DNA of 48,346 nucleotides from Hydromonas duriensis (GTDB taxonomy: Bacteria > Pseudomonadota > Gammaproteobacteria > Burkholderiales > Burkholderiaceae): NCBI RefSeq assembly GCF_004363775.1, contig NZ_SNZE01000016.1, positions 1 through 48,346 of the forward strand, in the 5' to 3' direction. Below, piece by piece: positions 8,621 through 17,582 of the stretch. Each line of letters starts with the position of its first letter. The stretch's first letter is position 1. The translations under genes were made by a program, and so were the position numbers. The notes under the pieces were generated by a model that was not told the origin of the DNA, did not search any database, and saw only the letters and a program-made list of their open reading frames with translations.

Positions 8621-9210
8621 TACATGATGTCCAGTTTCGGGGTGTGCTCATCGTTTAGATAGGCATCATAGGCTAAACTTAATTTGTCTTGGGCAAATAA
8701 TATCAGCTCGGCTATTTCGCGAACGGCACCCATGCCGCCGCTATTGTTACTGACCCAATGAGCGGCTCGCTGGGCGAGTACATGTCCATTGGGTACGCTG
8801 GCAGCAAAGCCAACCGCTCGCAAAATTGGCAAATCAATCACATCATCGCCTATGTAGGCACATTGTTGTGGGGTGACGTGTGCTTCCTGCATCAGCTGAG
8901 ACAGTGCCAAGCCTTTATCTTGTGCGCCTTGGTAAAGAAAATCGATTTTTAAATCTTTGGCGCGTGCTGCGGTTACTTTAGAGTTGCGTCCACTGATGAT
9001 GGCGATGGGGATGCCGACTTGACGCAGCAATTGAATGCCCAAACCATCGTGCACATAAAAGGATTTGACAACTTCGCCGTTGGCATCGTAGTCCAAGTAG
9101 CCCGTGGTCATGACGCCATCAACATCTAAAATCAATAAGCGCACTTCACGCGCCAAGGCGAGAACCTCTTCCGAGGGCATGACGGCGGGGAAATATAAAT
9201 TTTCTGCCAT
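8620..9210 (-). CDS. kdsC: 3-deoxy-D-manno-octulosonate 8-phosphate phosphatase KdsC
   Basis: KdsC removes the phosphate from Kdo 8-phosphate to give Kdo, the inner-core sugar of LPS. HAD motif I is DVDGV at 29-33, motif II lies in AIISGRNS, and the acidic motif is IGDDVIDLPIL. It has no large cap domain, as expected for the tetrameric KdsC class. The ATG at 9210 overlaps the kdsD stop by one base (TGATG). A GTG at 9213 would add one residue and cannot be excluded. The length is 196 residues. Confidence 0.95.
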   Translation of the reverse strand: MAENLYFPAVMPSEEVLALAREVRLLILDVDGVMTTGYLDYDANGEVVKSFYVHDGLGIQLLRQVGIPIAIISGRNSKVTAARAKDLKIDFLYQGAQDKGLALSQLMQEAHVTPQQCAYIGDDVIDLPILRAVGFAASVPNGHVLAQRAAHWVSNNSGGMGAVREIAELILFAQDKLSLAYDAYLNDEHTPKLDIM

Positions 9211-10208
9211 CACATGACCCCTGCGGCCAATAAATCATGAATATTGAGTGCGCCGATGAGCGTGTTGTTTTCGTTGGTGACCAACAGTTGATTGATGCGA
9301 TGGCTGTCCATCATCTCAACGGCAGACACGGCGAGCACATCCGCAGCAATCGTGCGGGGGTTGATGTGCATGACTTCGTCAATGCTAAGCGTGCGCACGT
9401 CCACACCTTTTTCAAAGAGTCGGCGCACGTCGCCATCAGTCAATACGCCGAGAACTTTATTCGATGTGTCAACCACAGCGGTCATGCCCATGCGTTTATT
9501 GGATATTTCTAGTAATGCCGCCGTTAAACTCGTACCGCTTGTGACGGACGGGATTTGCTCGCCTACGCGCATGACGTCTGAGACGTAGGTCAATAAACGT
9601 CGCCCAAGAGCCCCGCCTGGGTGTGAGCGGGCAAAGTCTTTTTCGTTGAAGCCGCGCAACTCAAGCAAGGCAATCGCCAGTGCGTCGCCAAGAGCAAGGC
9701 TGGCGGTGGTGCTGGCGGTGGGCGCGAGATTGAGCGGGCAGGCTTCTTTCTCGACTTTAATCATGAGATGCACATCGGAGAGCTTTGCCATCGGAGAATC
9801 AGCGTGCCCTGTCATGGTGATGAGTTGAGTGTGATGGCGTTTAACTGCGGGTAAAATGGCTAGTAATTCCTCACTTTTACCCGAATAGGATAATGCAAGC
9901 ACCACGTCGTCTTGGGTAATCATGCCTAAATCGCCGTGAGCCGCTTCACCTGGGTGCATAAAAAAAGCAGGTGTTCCTGTCGAAGCCAATGTTGCGGCAA
10001 TTTTGCGAGCAATGTGCCCCGATTTCCCCATTCCTGAGACCACCACGCGCCCCTTGCATGCGAATAGCATCCGCACCGCCCTCACAAATTGTGTGTCTAG
10101 GGTGTGAGTGAGGTTCATTAATGCTTGCGCTTCAATGTTCAAAACTTTGTGCGCGGCATTTAATATGTCGTCGTCGTTTAAAAGGCTGGGTTTGTTTGTT
10201 ATCATCAT
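9210..10208 (-). CDS. kdsD: Arabinose 5-phosphate isomerase KdsD
   Basis: KdsD converts ribulose 5-phosphate to arabinose 5-phosphate, the first committed step to Kdo. An N-terminal SIS sugar-isomerase domain (about 40-180, with VSGMGKSGHIARK and SYSGKSEE) is followed by two CBS domains. The 332-residue length is standard. It is the first gene of the LPS operon and divergent from the Kef antiporter, an arrangement also seen in other proteobacteria. Two ATG codons are adjacent (10208 and 10205). There is no Shine-Dalgarno sequence, and a good -10 box ends 7 nt before the ATG, so the message may be leaderless. Confidence 0.95.
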   Translation of the reverse strand: MMITNKPSLLNDDDILNAAHKVLNIEAQALMNLTHTLDTQFVRAVRMLFACKGRVVVSGMGKSGHIARKIAATLASTGTPAFFMHPGEAAHGDLGMITQDDVVLALSYSGKSEELLAILPAVKRHHTQLITMTGHADSPMAKLSDVHLMIKVEKEACPLNLAPTASTTASLALGDALAIALLELRGFNEKDFARSHPGGALGRRLLTYVSDVMRVGEQIPSVTSGTSLTAALLEISNKRMGMTAVVDTSNKVLGVLTDGDVRRLFEKGVDVRTLSIDEVMHINPRTIAADVLAVSAVEMMDSHRINQLLVTNENNTLIGALNIHDLLAAGVM

Positions 10209-10215
10209 GGCTGCC

Positions 10216-10244
10216 AGTATAGCGTTTTTAAATCATCAGTACAA
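10216..10244 (-). promoter_or_regulatory. Predicted promoter of the kdsD operon (probable leaderless start)
   Basis: On the minus strand, TTGTAC (10244-10239) and TATACT (10221-10216) have 17-bp spacing. Only 7 nt (GGCAGCC) separate the -10 box from the ATG at 10208, so the predicted transcription start falls on or next to the start codon. Confidence 0.5.
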
Positions 10245-10331
10245 TGATGGTGCGGTTTTCGGCGAAGTGAAGGTGTTGTTCAGCGACAGCTTTGCACTGT
10301 TTTTGCAACTCCACTGAAGGTGCTTTTTCTT

Positions 10332-12368
10332 ATGCATGGTCTCACATTTCTTATTTTATTGCTTGCGGTCACAGTTTTGGGCGTGGTGCTCTTTCGTCTG
10401 ATGCATCTGCCACCTGTGCTCGGGTATTTGTTTGTGGGCGTGTTGGTTGGACCGCATTCGTTTGGATTGTTGCCTGATACTGAGGATACCAGCCATTTAG
10501 CTGAATTTGGCATCGTCTTTTTGATGTTTACCATTGGTTTGGAGTTTTCCTTGCCTAAGCTGAAGTCGATGCGTCGCGTCGTATTCGGTCTTGGTGGCTC
10601 TCAGTTGCTGGGGACGATGCTTGTGAGCGTGCTGCTGGGCTTTGCTGTGAACTGGTTTTTGCCTGAAGATTACAAAATGGGCAACAAGGGCTGGTTTGCC
10701 CTTGGTGGCGTGTTGGCGATGTCTTCAACTGCGATTCTCATGAAAGTTTTGACCGAAAGGATGGAGCTTGACTCGCAGCACGGGCGCAATATTTTTGGGG
10801 TGCTGTTGTTTCAAGATTTGGCTGTTGTGCCGTTGTTGATTTTAATTCCAGCCTTGGCGAATAGCGAATCAAATTTAATGGTGCTTATGGGGGTAGGTCT
10901 TTTAAAAGCGGCTTTGGTTCTGGCGTTGCTTTTGAGTTTTGGGCAAAAACCGATGCATGCATGGTTGACCCTTGTGGCAAAACGTCGCTCGCAAGAGCTG
11001 TTTATGCTCAATTTGTTTTTGATGACGCTGGGCTTTTCATGGTTGACAGAGATGGCGGGGTTGTCATTGGCACTGGGGGCTTTTGTTGCAGGCATGTTGA
11101 TTTCGGAAACCGAATTTAAATTACAGGTGGAAGAGGATATCCAGCCATTCAAAGATATTTTGCTAGGCTTTTTCTTTATCACCATGGGCATGCAGTTGAA
11201 TTTGCCACAGATTTATACGCAGCTGCCCTTGGTGCTCATCACGTTGGCGGTGCTGTTGTTAGCAAAATTTGTTGTGATTGCGGGGTTGACGCGTGTATTT
11301 GGTCATTCGCCAGGCAATGCGGTGCGTACCGCGCTGGCGCTGGCGCCCGCGGGTGAGTTTGGATTGGTGCTGTTGACGTTGACTTTACAGTATCAGTTGG
11401 TGCATCCAATGGTGGGGCAGTGGGTGTTGGCGGCCATGTTAATTTCAATGTTTTTGACGCCGTTCATTTTGCAACATGCCGATAAAATTGTATTTCGTAT
11501 CACCCGAAGCGAGTGGATGCTACAGTCGTTGCAATTGACTAACATAGTCAGCAGCACCATTGAGGCAGAACAACATGTCGTCATAGCGGGGTTCGGTCGT
11601 AGCGGCACCAGTTTGGGTCGCTTGTTGCGCGAACAGAATATGCCCTATATTGGTTTGGATAATGACCCTGAGTGTGTGCAAAAATCGGTGCTGCAAGGGC
11701 ATGATGTCGTTTATGGTGACTTTACGCGCAAGGATGCGTTGTTGGCGGCAGGGGTTGCGCGTGCGCGTGCGTTGGTTATTACTTATATTGAGCCGAAAGT
11801 GGCTTTGCAAGTTTTGCATCATGTTAAAGCGATTAATCCTGAGTTGCCCGTTATCGTTCGCACTTTAGATGACGAGATGCTGGAGCAATTGCAAAAAGCG
11901 GGTGCGGTTGCTGTCGTGCCCGAGATTTTAGAAGGTAGTCTTGTGCTTGCCAGTCAAACGCTACTCACTGCGGGCATCGCGCCGCAAGACGTGCTCGCCT
12001 TTATCGCAGCGCAACGACGCGAACGTTACGACTTGTTGCGCCAGCATTTCAGTATGGATGAGCCTTTTGGTGTCACAAGTAGTACGCCAGACGCGGTGGA
12101 ACAGCCTGAGTTTGAACGTCAACCAGCTAAAGTTGAGCAAATTCAAGAGCTAATGGTTGGCGTTAAAGATGAGAGTTTGTGGCTGAATCAGCCTCTTGAT
12201 AGTCTGCCACTGAAGGCATGGCGGGTGGAGGTGAGCCACTTGGTGCGTGAAGGTGAAAAGTTAGATGTGTATGACAATCCAGTTTTGCTTGAACATGATG
12301 TTGTTGTATTTTTAGGTGGGGCTTATGATGTGAAGCACGCAGCGCAGGCGTTAAATGGTGAAGTGTAA
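10332..12368 (+). CDS. Kef-type monovalent cation:proton antiporter with RCK domain
   Basis: This is an inner-membrane CPA2-family antiporter, probably exchanging K+ for H+. About 12-13 hydrophobic segments occupy residues 1-385 and include the GPHSFGLLP loop and FTIGLEFSL, a conserved Kef membrane motif. A TrkA-N/RCK nucleotide-binding domain starts near residue 417 (VIAGFGRSG), and a TrkA-C domain closes the protein (about 600-678). The ATG at 10332 is preferred because GAAGGTG lies about 9 nt upstream; a GTG at 10320 would add four residues. It is divergent from kdsD. KefB/KefC-type glutathione gating cannot be decided from the sequence, and no KefF/KefG partner is adjacent. Confidence 0.9.
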   Translation: MHGLTFLILLLAVTVLGVVLFRLMHLPPVLGYLFVGVLVGPHSFGLLPDTEDTSHLAEFGIVFLMFTIGLEFSLPKLKSMRRVVFGLGGSQLLGTMLVSVLLGFAVNWFLPEDYKMGNKGWFALGGVLAMSSTAILMKVLTERMELDSQHGRNIFGVLLFQDLAVVPLLILIPALANSESNLMVLMGVGLLKAALVLALLLSFGQKPMHAWLTLVAKRRSQELFMLNLFLMTLGFSWLTEMAGLSLALGAFVAGMLISETEFKLQVEEDIQPFKDILLGFFFITMGMQLNLPQIYTQLPLVLITLAVLLLAKFVVIAGLTRVFGHSPGNAVRTALALAPAGEFGLVLLTLTLQYQLVHPMVGQWVLAAMLISMFLTPFILQHADKIVFRITRSEWMLQSLQLTNIVSSTIEAEQHVVIAGFGRSGTSLGRLLREQNMPYIGLDNDPECVQKSVLQGHDVVYGDFTRKDALLAAGVARARALVITYIEPKVALQVLHHVKAINPELPVIVRTLDDEMLEQLQKAGAVAVVPEILEGSLVLASQTLLTAGIAPQDVLAFIAAQRRERYDLLRQHFSMDEPFGVTSSTPDAVEQPEFERQPAKVEQIQELMVGVKDESLWLNQPLDSLPLKAWRVEVSHLVREGEKLDVYDNPVLLEHDVVVFLGGAYDVKHAAQALNGEV

Positions 12369-12492
12369 AATCTAATGTCGAGCGAAGGGTTTTCGGTGGG
12401 TAGCGATAGGTATATGCGACCGCCGAATGCTCGGTATGAGTGTGTCGAGGCAGGCTTGTTTTTAGACCCAACCGCTTGAGGCGGCTTTTTTG
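12369..12492 (+). ncRNA. Candidate structured 3' UTR or small RNA downstream of the antiporter
   Basis: This 124-nt stretch has no reading frame and ends in an intrinsic terminator. It holds several local complementarities: CGAA with TTCG around 12382, CGAGC with GCTCG, and ACCG with CGGT near 12420-12435. A sequence match to 6S, SRP or RNase P RNA was not recognised. It could be a 3' UTR-derived sRNA or simply a structured tail. Confidence 0.25.
12472..12491 (+). terminator. Intrinsic terminator after the Kef antiporter
   Basis: A short GC stem, CCGC (12472-12475) with GCGG (12481-12484) and loop TTGAG, is followed by C and six T residues. Confidence 0.6.
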
Positions 12493-12534
12493 TGGTAACT
12501 TCATTTGTCCCGATTTTACAGTGTTCTGAACATA

Positions 12535-12564
12535 AAAAATACCGCTCTAATGAGCGGTATTTTT
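12535..12564 (-). terminator. Intrinsic terminator of the ompA-like gene, bidirectional
   Basis: A perfect 12-bp stem (12536-12547 with 12552-12563; core ACCGCTC/GAGCGGT) is flanked by A residues on the left and T residues on the right. It can therefore end transcripts from both strands and lies 22 bp after the ompA-like stop codon. Confidence 0.85.
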
Positions 12565-12585
12565 AAGTGCTTGATAAGTACAATA

Positions 12586-13290
12586 TTACTTAACAACATT
12601 CACGTTAACGCCTGGAACGCTTTTCAAGAAATTGTTCCAGCGGTCAACTTGGTTTGCTGGAATGACAACACCGCGAACGTCAACAGATACGCGACGGTTT
12701 GGTTGTTCAGCAGCGATACGTGCAGCGCGAGTGCCTTTAGTCAAAGGTTGAACTAACAATTGACGTTCACCCATGCCTGAAGTGCTGATAGACGCAGCAT
12801 TGATGCCTTGGCTAACCAAGTATGCTTTAACGGCTTCAGCGCGGCGCAATGACAAGCGGTCATTGTAAGCGTCAGAACCGAAAGAGTCAGTGTGACCAAC
12901 AACGATGGTTTGGTCAAAAGAAACTGATTTCAATGCGGTCGCCAAAGCAGCTAAAGCTTGTTGACCCATTGGGCGCAATGTTGATTTGTTAAAGTCAAAC
13001 AATGCGTTTGCATCGAAGTTAATTGTTGTGCTTTTTTGCTTCACAATGGTTTCAGTTACAACTTTAGTTGCTGTTGCATCGCAACCGACAACAGCGTTAC
13101 CATCAGGGTAGTAGCCAGTTTGCCAGCACAAATCATCTGTACCGTTTTTCCATACTTGATGTTCAGTATTAGCAACGTGACGGCTGTTTACAGCATCTTC
13201 TTTAGGCATTACGTTGGTGTTTGGATTGGTTTGACATGCCGCGAGGGCTAATGTTGCGGCCAAAGAAGCTACTTTTACGAAGTTTTTCAT
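12586..13290 (-). CDS. OmpA-family peptidoglycan-binding outer-membrane protein, predicted lipoprotein
   Basis: This protein anchors the outer membrane to peptidoglycan. The N-terminus is a signal peptide ending in a lipobox, LAAC, with Cys at residue 19 and Gln at +2, which predicts a lipoprotein sorted to the outer membrane. The Burkholderiales OmpA signature VWKNG..LCW and a second Cys follow at about 47-70. The OmpA C-terminal domain spans about 95-215 (TINFDANALFDFNKSTL, then VVGHTDSFGSDAYNDRLS with the conserved Asp and Arg for diaminopimelate binding). There is no 8-strand barrel. A strong Shine-Dalgarno sequence (GAGGAG) precedes the ATG, and a TATAAT promoter lies upstream, suggesting high expression. 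It resembles Pal functionally, but there is no tol gene nearby. Confidence 0.92.
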   Translation of the reverse strand: MKNFVKVASLAATLALAACQTNPNTNVMPKEDAVNSRHVANTEHQVWKNGTDDLCWQTGYYPDGNAVVGCDATATKVVTETIVKQKSTTINFDANALFDFNKSTLRPMGQQALAALATALKSVSFDQTIVVGHTDSFGSDAYNDRLSLRRAEAVKAYLVSQGINAASISTSGMGERQLLVQPLTKGTRAARIAAEQPNRRVSVDVRGVVIPANQVDRWNNFLKSVPGVNVNVVK

Positions 13291-13363
13291 GTTTCTCCTC
13301 TTTTTTGGAAAATGCGCAAGTTACCCTGCGGAATACGTTAACCTTGCTTTTAAAACAGGGCAA

Positions 13364-13392
13364 ATTATAACGGCTTGGTGCCTGCCGTGCAA
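13364..13392 (-). promoter_or_regulatory. Predicted promoter of the ompA-like gene
   Basis: On the minus strand, TTGCAC (13392-13387) is 17 bp from a perfect TATAAT (13369-13364). The leader would be about 65 nt and includes the GAGGAG ribosome-binding site. Confidence 0.65.
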
Positions 13393-13510
13393 TAAAAATC
13401 GCGCACAGCACACTAAAGCACGCACCGTACGCCGACCATTGTGCCACAAAATACTTGGCCTAGTGCAAAGAAAGAACTTTAATTGTGGAGGCCGTGTTCG
13501 CGAGCTCTAT

Positions 13511-13569
13511 AAAATTGTTTCAATTTTGCAACAGCTGTTGCTTTACACCCACACAAGTGGTTGTGTAAA
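13511..13569. repeat. Three exactly abutting inverted repeats upstream of gyrA
   Basis: The first repeat is AAAATTG-TTT-CAATTTT (13511-13527). The second, directly adjacent, is the perfect 14-bp palindrome GCAACAGCTGTTGC (13528-13541). The third, directly adjacent again, pairs TTTACAC (13542-13548) with GTGTAAA (13563-13569) around an inner CCAC/GTGG stem with a 2-nt bulge. A fourth, ACATTA-ACG-TAATGT, lies at 13610-13624. None is followed by a T-run, so they are not ordinary terminators. Confidence 0.75.
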
Positions 13570-13753
13570 AAAGACAGTTTTGTTCGTTTAAGTGTTTAAT
13601 ATTTAATCGACATTAACGTAATGTTATCAACGCTGGCGTGATAAAATGCTCGACTAATTTATAGTATCGCTTTTTGTGTCTGATGTGAGGGTTGGTGGTC
13701 GCTCGCATAAAAAGATAATGATATAAAGAAAGATTTTATTTATAGGATGTCTA

Positions 13754-16405
13754 ATGCAATCTTTTGCTAAAGAAATACTACCCATTTCTCTTGAAGATGA
13801 GATGCGTAACTCTTACCTTGATTACGCGATGAGTGTGATTGTGGGGCGGGCGTTGCCAGATGTGCGTGATGGCTTAAAACCTGTGCACCGCCGAGTGCTG
13901 TATGCCATGCACGAGTTGAATAACGATTGGAACCGTGCGTATAAAAAATCGGCTCGTATTGTGGGTGATGTGATTGGTAAGTACCATCCGCATGGCGATA
14001 CGGCAGTCTATGATACGGTTGTTCGTATGGCGCAGGATTTTTCATTGCGTTATATGTTGGTAGACGGGCAGGGTAACTTCGGTTCTGTAGATGGTGACTT
14101 TGCCGCTGCGATGCGTTATACCGAAATTCGTATGGCAAAGATAGGCCATCAGCTGCTTGAGGATATTGATAAAGAAACGGTGGATTTCGGTGCGAACTAC
14201 GATGGTTCAGAAAAAGAACCGCTGGTTTTGCCTGCACGTATTCCTAATTTGTTAATCAATGGCTCAACGGGCATTGCTGTTGGTATGGCGACCAACATCC
14301 CGCCGCATAATTTGTCTGAGGTCATTAAGGGTTGCTTACATGTGTTGCATAATCCTGAGGCGACGGTTGATGATTTGTTAGAGTTTATTCCTGCGCCTGA
14401 TTTTCCAACGGCGGGTTTGATTTATGGCATTTCAGGTGTGCGTCAGGGCTATCGCACGGGTCGTGGTCGAGTGGTCATGCGCGCTAAAGTGCATGTTGAG
14501 GACATGGATAAGGGCAATCGCCAAGCGATTGTTGTCGATGAGTTGCCGTATCAAGTGAATAAGCGTCGCTTGCTCGAATCAATTGCTGAGCAGGTGAATG
14601 ATAAGCGTCTTGAGGGCATTTCAGACATCCGCGATGAGTCGGATCGTTCGGGTATGCGTGTGGTCATTGAGTTGAAACGTGGCGAAGTTGCGGAAGTGGT
14701 TTTGAATAACCTCTATAAACATACGCAGTTGCAAGACACCTTCGGCATCAACATGGTGGCCTTGGTGGATGGCCAGCCAAAGTTGTTGAATTTGCGCGAA
14801 ATGCTGGTGTATTTCCTTGAGCATCGCCGTGAAGTGGTGACGCGCCGTACTGTATTTGAACTGCGCAAAGCGCGAGCGCGTGGACATATCTTAGAAGGTT
14901 TAGCGGTCGCCTTGGCGAACATCGATGAGTTTATTGCGGTGATTAAAGCGGCGGATACGCCACCTCAAGCAAAAATCGAATTGATGGCGAAGGTTTGGGA
15001 TTCGGCGATTGTGCGTGAAATGCTCTCGCGTACCGAGGGCGGCGGTGCGTTGTATCGTCCAGATGATTTGTTGCCTGATTTTGGTTTGCAACAAAATGGT
15101 TTGTATCGTTTGTCTGATGTACAAACTCAAGAGATTTTGCAAATGCGTTTGCAACGTTTGACGGGTTTGGAGCAAGATAAAATCGTCCAAGAGTACAAAG
15201 ACATCATGGCGGAGATTGCTGATTTGCTCGATATTTTGGGGCGTCCAGAGCGCGTGACCGCAATTATTGATACGGAGCTTACGGCGATTAACGATGAGTT
15301 TGGCGATGCGCGTCGTTCGCAAATTGAGCTGAATGCTTTTGATATTGACATTGAAGATTTGATTACACCGCAAGACATGGTTGTGACCTTGTCGCATGGT
15401 GGTTATATTAAAGCGCAGCCGTTGACCGAGTATCGCACGCAGCGTCGAGGTGGTCGTGGCAAGCAGGCCGCAGCAACCAAAGAAGACGACTGGATTGATA
15501 ATCTGTTTGTTGCCAATACACATGACACGATTTTGAGTTTTTCTGACCGAGGTCGGGTCTACTGGACGAAGGTGTATGAAGTTCCACAAGGCTCCCGCAC
15601 TTCGCGGGGTACGCCGATTATTCGGATGTTGCCACTTGAAGAAGGTGAAAAAATTACGGTGATGTTGCCGATTTCATCTGCGGATGGCTTCCCAGAAGAC
15701 AAATATGTGTTTATGGCCACGCGTTTAGGCACGGTGAAAAAAACCCCGCTGTCTGATTTCAAACGCCCGATGAAACGAGGCATTATTGCTGTTAATCTTG
15801 ATGAAGGCGACCATTTAATTGGTGCGGCGATTACCGACGGTCAGCACGATGTCATGTTGTTCTCCGACGCGGGTAAGGCGGTGCGTTTCGACGAGTCGGA
15901 CGTGCGTGCTGTGGGTCGCAATACGCGCGGTATGCGCGGCATGCGCTTGGAAGAAGACCAAACCATTATTGCTTTGTTGGTTGCCGAAAGTGAAACGCAA
16001 TTTGTTTTGACCGCAACCGAAAATGGCTATGGCAAACGGACGCCCATTGCTGAATATACCCGTCACGGTCGCGGCGGCAAAGGCATGATTGCGATTCAAA
16101 CATCTGAACGTAACGGTAAAGTGGTTGCGGCTCAATTGGTTGAAGAAACAGACCAAATCATGCTCATTACCACTGGGGGCACCTTGGTTCGTACGCGCAT
16201 CTCTGAAATTCGTACCGTTGGTCGTGCCGCACAAGGGGTGACCTTGATTGGTTTGGATGATGGGGACGTGCTATCAGGTGTTCAAAAAATCATCGAAACT
16301 GTGCCCGGAGTAGAAGATAACGAAGATGAGGAGGGTGCTGTGGATGATGTGGATGATGTGGTGGTCAATGCATTTGATGTAGATAAACCGTCTCAGGCAG
16401 AGTAA
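13754..16405 (+). CDS. gyrA: DNA gyrase subunit A
   Basis: GyrA is the breakage-reunion subunit of DNA gyrase and works with GyrB to introduce negative supercoils. The catalytic tyrosine is Y122 in AAMRYTEIR. The quinolone-determining region reads [10 protein letters not shown] with T83 and D87. The GyrA box QRRGGRGK starts near residue 563 and distinguishes it from ParC. Six blades of the C-terminal beta-pinwheel follow, and the tail is acidic (repeated D/E after residue 850). The length of 883 is typical. T83 is the usual residue in many Burkholderiales and need not mean acquired resistance. The gene stands alone, with a terminator immediately behind it and no serC following. Confidence 0.98.
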   Translation: MQSFAKEILPISLEDEMRNSYLDYAMSVIVGRALPDVRDGLKPVHRRVLYAMHELNNDWNRAYKKSARIVGDVIGKYHPHGDTAVYDTVVRMAQDFSLRYMLVDGQGNFGSVDGDFAAAMRYTEIRMAKIGHQLLEDIDKETVDFGANYDGSEKEPLVLPARIPNLLINGSTGIAVGMATNIPPHNLSEVIKGCLHVLHNPEATVDDLLEFIPAPDFPTAGLIYGISGVRQGYRTGRGRVVMRAKVHVEDMDKGNRQAIVVDELPYQVNKRRLLESIAEQVNDKRLEGISDIRDESDRSGMRVVIELKRGEVAEVVLNNLYKHTQLQDTFGINMVALVDGQPKLLNLREMLVYFLEHRREVVTRRTVFELRKARARGHILEGLAVALANIDEFIAVIKAADTPPQAKIELMAKVWDSAIVREMLSRTEGGGALYRPDDLLPDFGLQQNGLYRLSDVQTQEILQMRLQRLTGLEQDKIVQEYKDIMAEIADLLDILGRPERVTAIIDTELTAINDEFGDARRSQIELNAFDIDIEDLITPQDMVVTLSHGGYIKAQPLTEYRTQRRGGRGKQAAATKEDDWIDNLFVANTHDTILSFSDRGRVYWTKVYEVPQGSRTSRGTPIIRMLPLEEGEKITVMLPISSADGFPEDKYVFMATRLGTVKKTPLSDFKRPMKRGIIAVNLDEGDHLIGAAITDGQHDVMLFSDAGKAVRFDESDVRAVGRNTRGMRGMRLEEDQTIIALLVAESETQFVLTATENGYGKRTPIAEYTRHGRGGKGMIAIQTSERNGKVVAAQLVEETDQIMLITTGGTLVRTRISEIRTVGRAAQGVTLIGLDDGDVLSGVQKIIETVPGVEDNEDEEGAVDDVDDVVVNAFDVDKPSQAE

Positions 16406-16424
16406 GCGCGGGGTATGTTTAAAG

Positions 16425-16455
16425 AAAAAACGGGTGCGTTAAGCCCCGTTTTTTT
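16425..16455 (+). terminator. Intrinsic terminator of gyrA
   Basis: A 10-bp stem, AAAAAACGGG (16425-16434) with CCCGTTTTTT (16445-16454), ends in the T-run 20 nt after the gyrA stop codon. Confidence 0.9.
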
Positions 16456-16595
16456 ATGCCTTTTTTAGAGCGTTTTTTAATCCTTATCAAGAGGTTGAAG
16501 TTGAAAAGTGGTCGCGGTGTCTGCCCTTTATGGGGGCAAGTGGTTCTGTTTTTGTATCCGTTTACCCTTTAGAGTAACGCCTCGAGGTGAACAAT

Positions 16596-17384
16596 ATGAT
16601 AAATAACAATACAGAGACAACTGTGCAAACAACACGCAAGCCCATCGTTCTAGTGCCTACGGGTGCGAAAGAGTATGGTGGTCATTGGTATCAACTCATG
16701 GGCAAGAAGTATTTGGATCCATTGGTTCATATCGCTGACTGCGCCCCTGTTATGTTGCCAACAGCGTATGGCGAGGACCGTATTGAACAGTACTTAGACA
16801 TGGCCGATGCCATTTTTTTGTCAGGCGCATCGACCAATATTGATCCTACGTTGTATGGACAAGAATGGCTAACGCAAGACCAAGCTCAAGATAAAGGGCG
16901 CGATAATTTTAATATCGCCTTGATTCGTGCGGGCTTGAAAAGAGGATTGCCCTTTTTAGGTATTTGCCGTGGTTTTCAAGAGTTAAATGTGGCTTTTGGA
17001 GGCGACTTGTACCAAAAAGTACATGAAACGCCAGGTATGCAAGATCATCGCGAAAAAGATTCAGAAGCGCCATTAACGGAACAATATGGACCGAATCACT
17101 CGATTAAACTTGTGCCTGATACTTGGCTACAAAAAATTCTTGGCGTGAATGACATGATGGTTAACTCTTTGCATGGGCAAGGCGTTAAAACGTTAGGACG
17201 GGGCATCGTTGCTTTGGCGCATGCCGAGGATGGTTTGGTTGAGGCCGCCTATTGTCCAGAGTTCTCTCAGTTTACCCTCGGTGTGCAGTGGCATCCAGAG
17301 TGGTTGGCGACGGAGAACCCTTTGTCGGTCAAATTATTTAAGGCATTTGGTCAGGCTGCGCGTGATTATTCGGGGCAACGATAA
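16596..17384 (+). CDS. Gamma-glutamyl-gamma-aminobutyrate hydrolase family protein (peptidase C26, PuuD-like)
   Basis: This is a class I glutamine amidotransferase-fold hydrolase that probably cleaves a gamma-glutamyl amide. The nucleophile elbow GICRGFQ places Cys at 124, and the catalytic His-Glu pair is in QWHPEW (H233, E235). In PuuD this fold hydrolyses gamma-glutamyl-GABA in putrescine catabolism. No other puu gene is nearby, so the true substrate is unknown. The ATG at 16596 has GAGGTG 6 nt upstream and is preferred over a GTG at 16587. The length is 262 residues. The gene is monocistronic between two terminators. Confidence 0.88.
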   Translation: MINNNTETTVQTTRKPIVLVPTGAKEYGGHWYQLMGKKYLDPLVHIADCAPVMLPTAYGEDRIEQYLDMADAIFLSGASTNIDPTLYGQEWLTQDQAQDKGRDNFNIALIRAGLKRGLPFLGICRGFQELNVAFGGDLYQKVHETPGMQDHREKDSEAPLTEQYGPNHSIKLVPDTWLQKILGVNDMMVNSLHGQGVKTLGRGIVALAHAEDGLVEAAYCPEFSQFTLGVQWHPEWLATENPLSVKLFKAFGQAARDYSGQR

Positions 17385-17464
17385 TTTGATGGGTGTGTCG
17401 TGCGCACTCTGCACGCCTGCTTGCATCAAAATTGTTGTAAACGGCTGGATTGAGCGCCGTCAAC

Positions 17465-17516
17465 TTATAATCCGTTGTGATTATAAAAAACGTCTTGTTA
17501 AACAAGACGTTTTTTT
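17465..17516 (+). terminator. Terminator with overlapping palindrome after the C26 hydrolase
   Basis: A strong stem of A-run plus CGTCTTGTT (17485-17499) with AACAAGACG plus T-run (17501-17516) forms an intrinsic terminator. Its left edge overlaps a second perfect inverted repeat, TTATAATC (17465-17472) with GATTATAA (17479-17486). Confidence 0.85.
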
Positions 17517-17582
17517 GTTTTATTAGGTTTTTCTCATCAAATATTCTACACATTTTGCGCCTATATTCATTTCAACACGCAA

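Larger units (their letters stand above)
13291..13753. other. 463-bp divergent intergenic region between ompA-like gene and gyrA
   Basis: No plausible gene was found here. It contains the ompA-like promoter at the left and, around 13511-13624, a striking series of inverted repeats that is listed separately. The last 110 bp before gyrA are AT-rich. A TAAAAT (13642) and a TATAGT (13660) could be -10 boxes, but neither has a matching -35 at normal distance. Confidence 0.6.

Noticed and set aside
13994-14014. Thr at GyrA position 83 as a quinolone-resistance change
   Set aside because: [10 protein letters not shown] with Thr83 is the ordinary sequence in many Burkholderiales, so it is not evidence of acquired resistance.
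14900-15589. A 229-codon minus-strand frame inside gyrA
   Set aside because: It is antisense to a fully conserved GyrA region, its composition is atypical (many Arg, Asn, Thr) and no family is recognisable.
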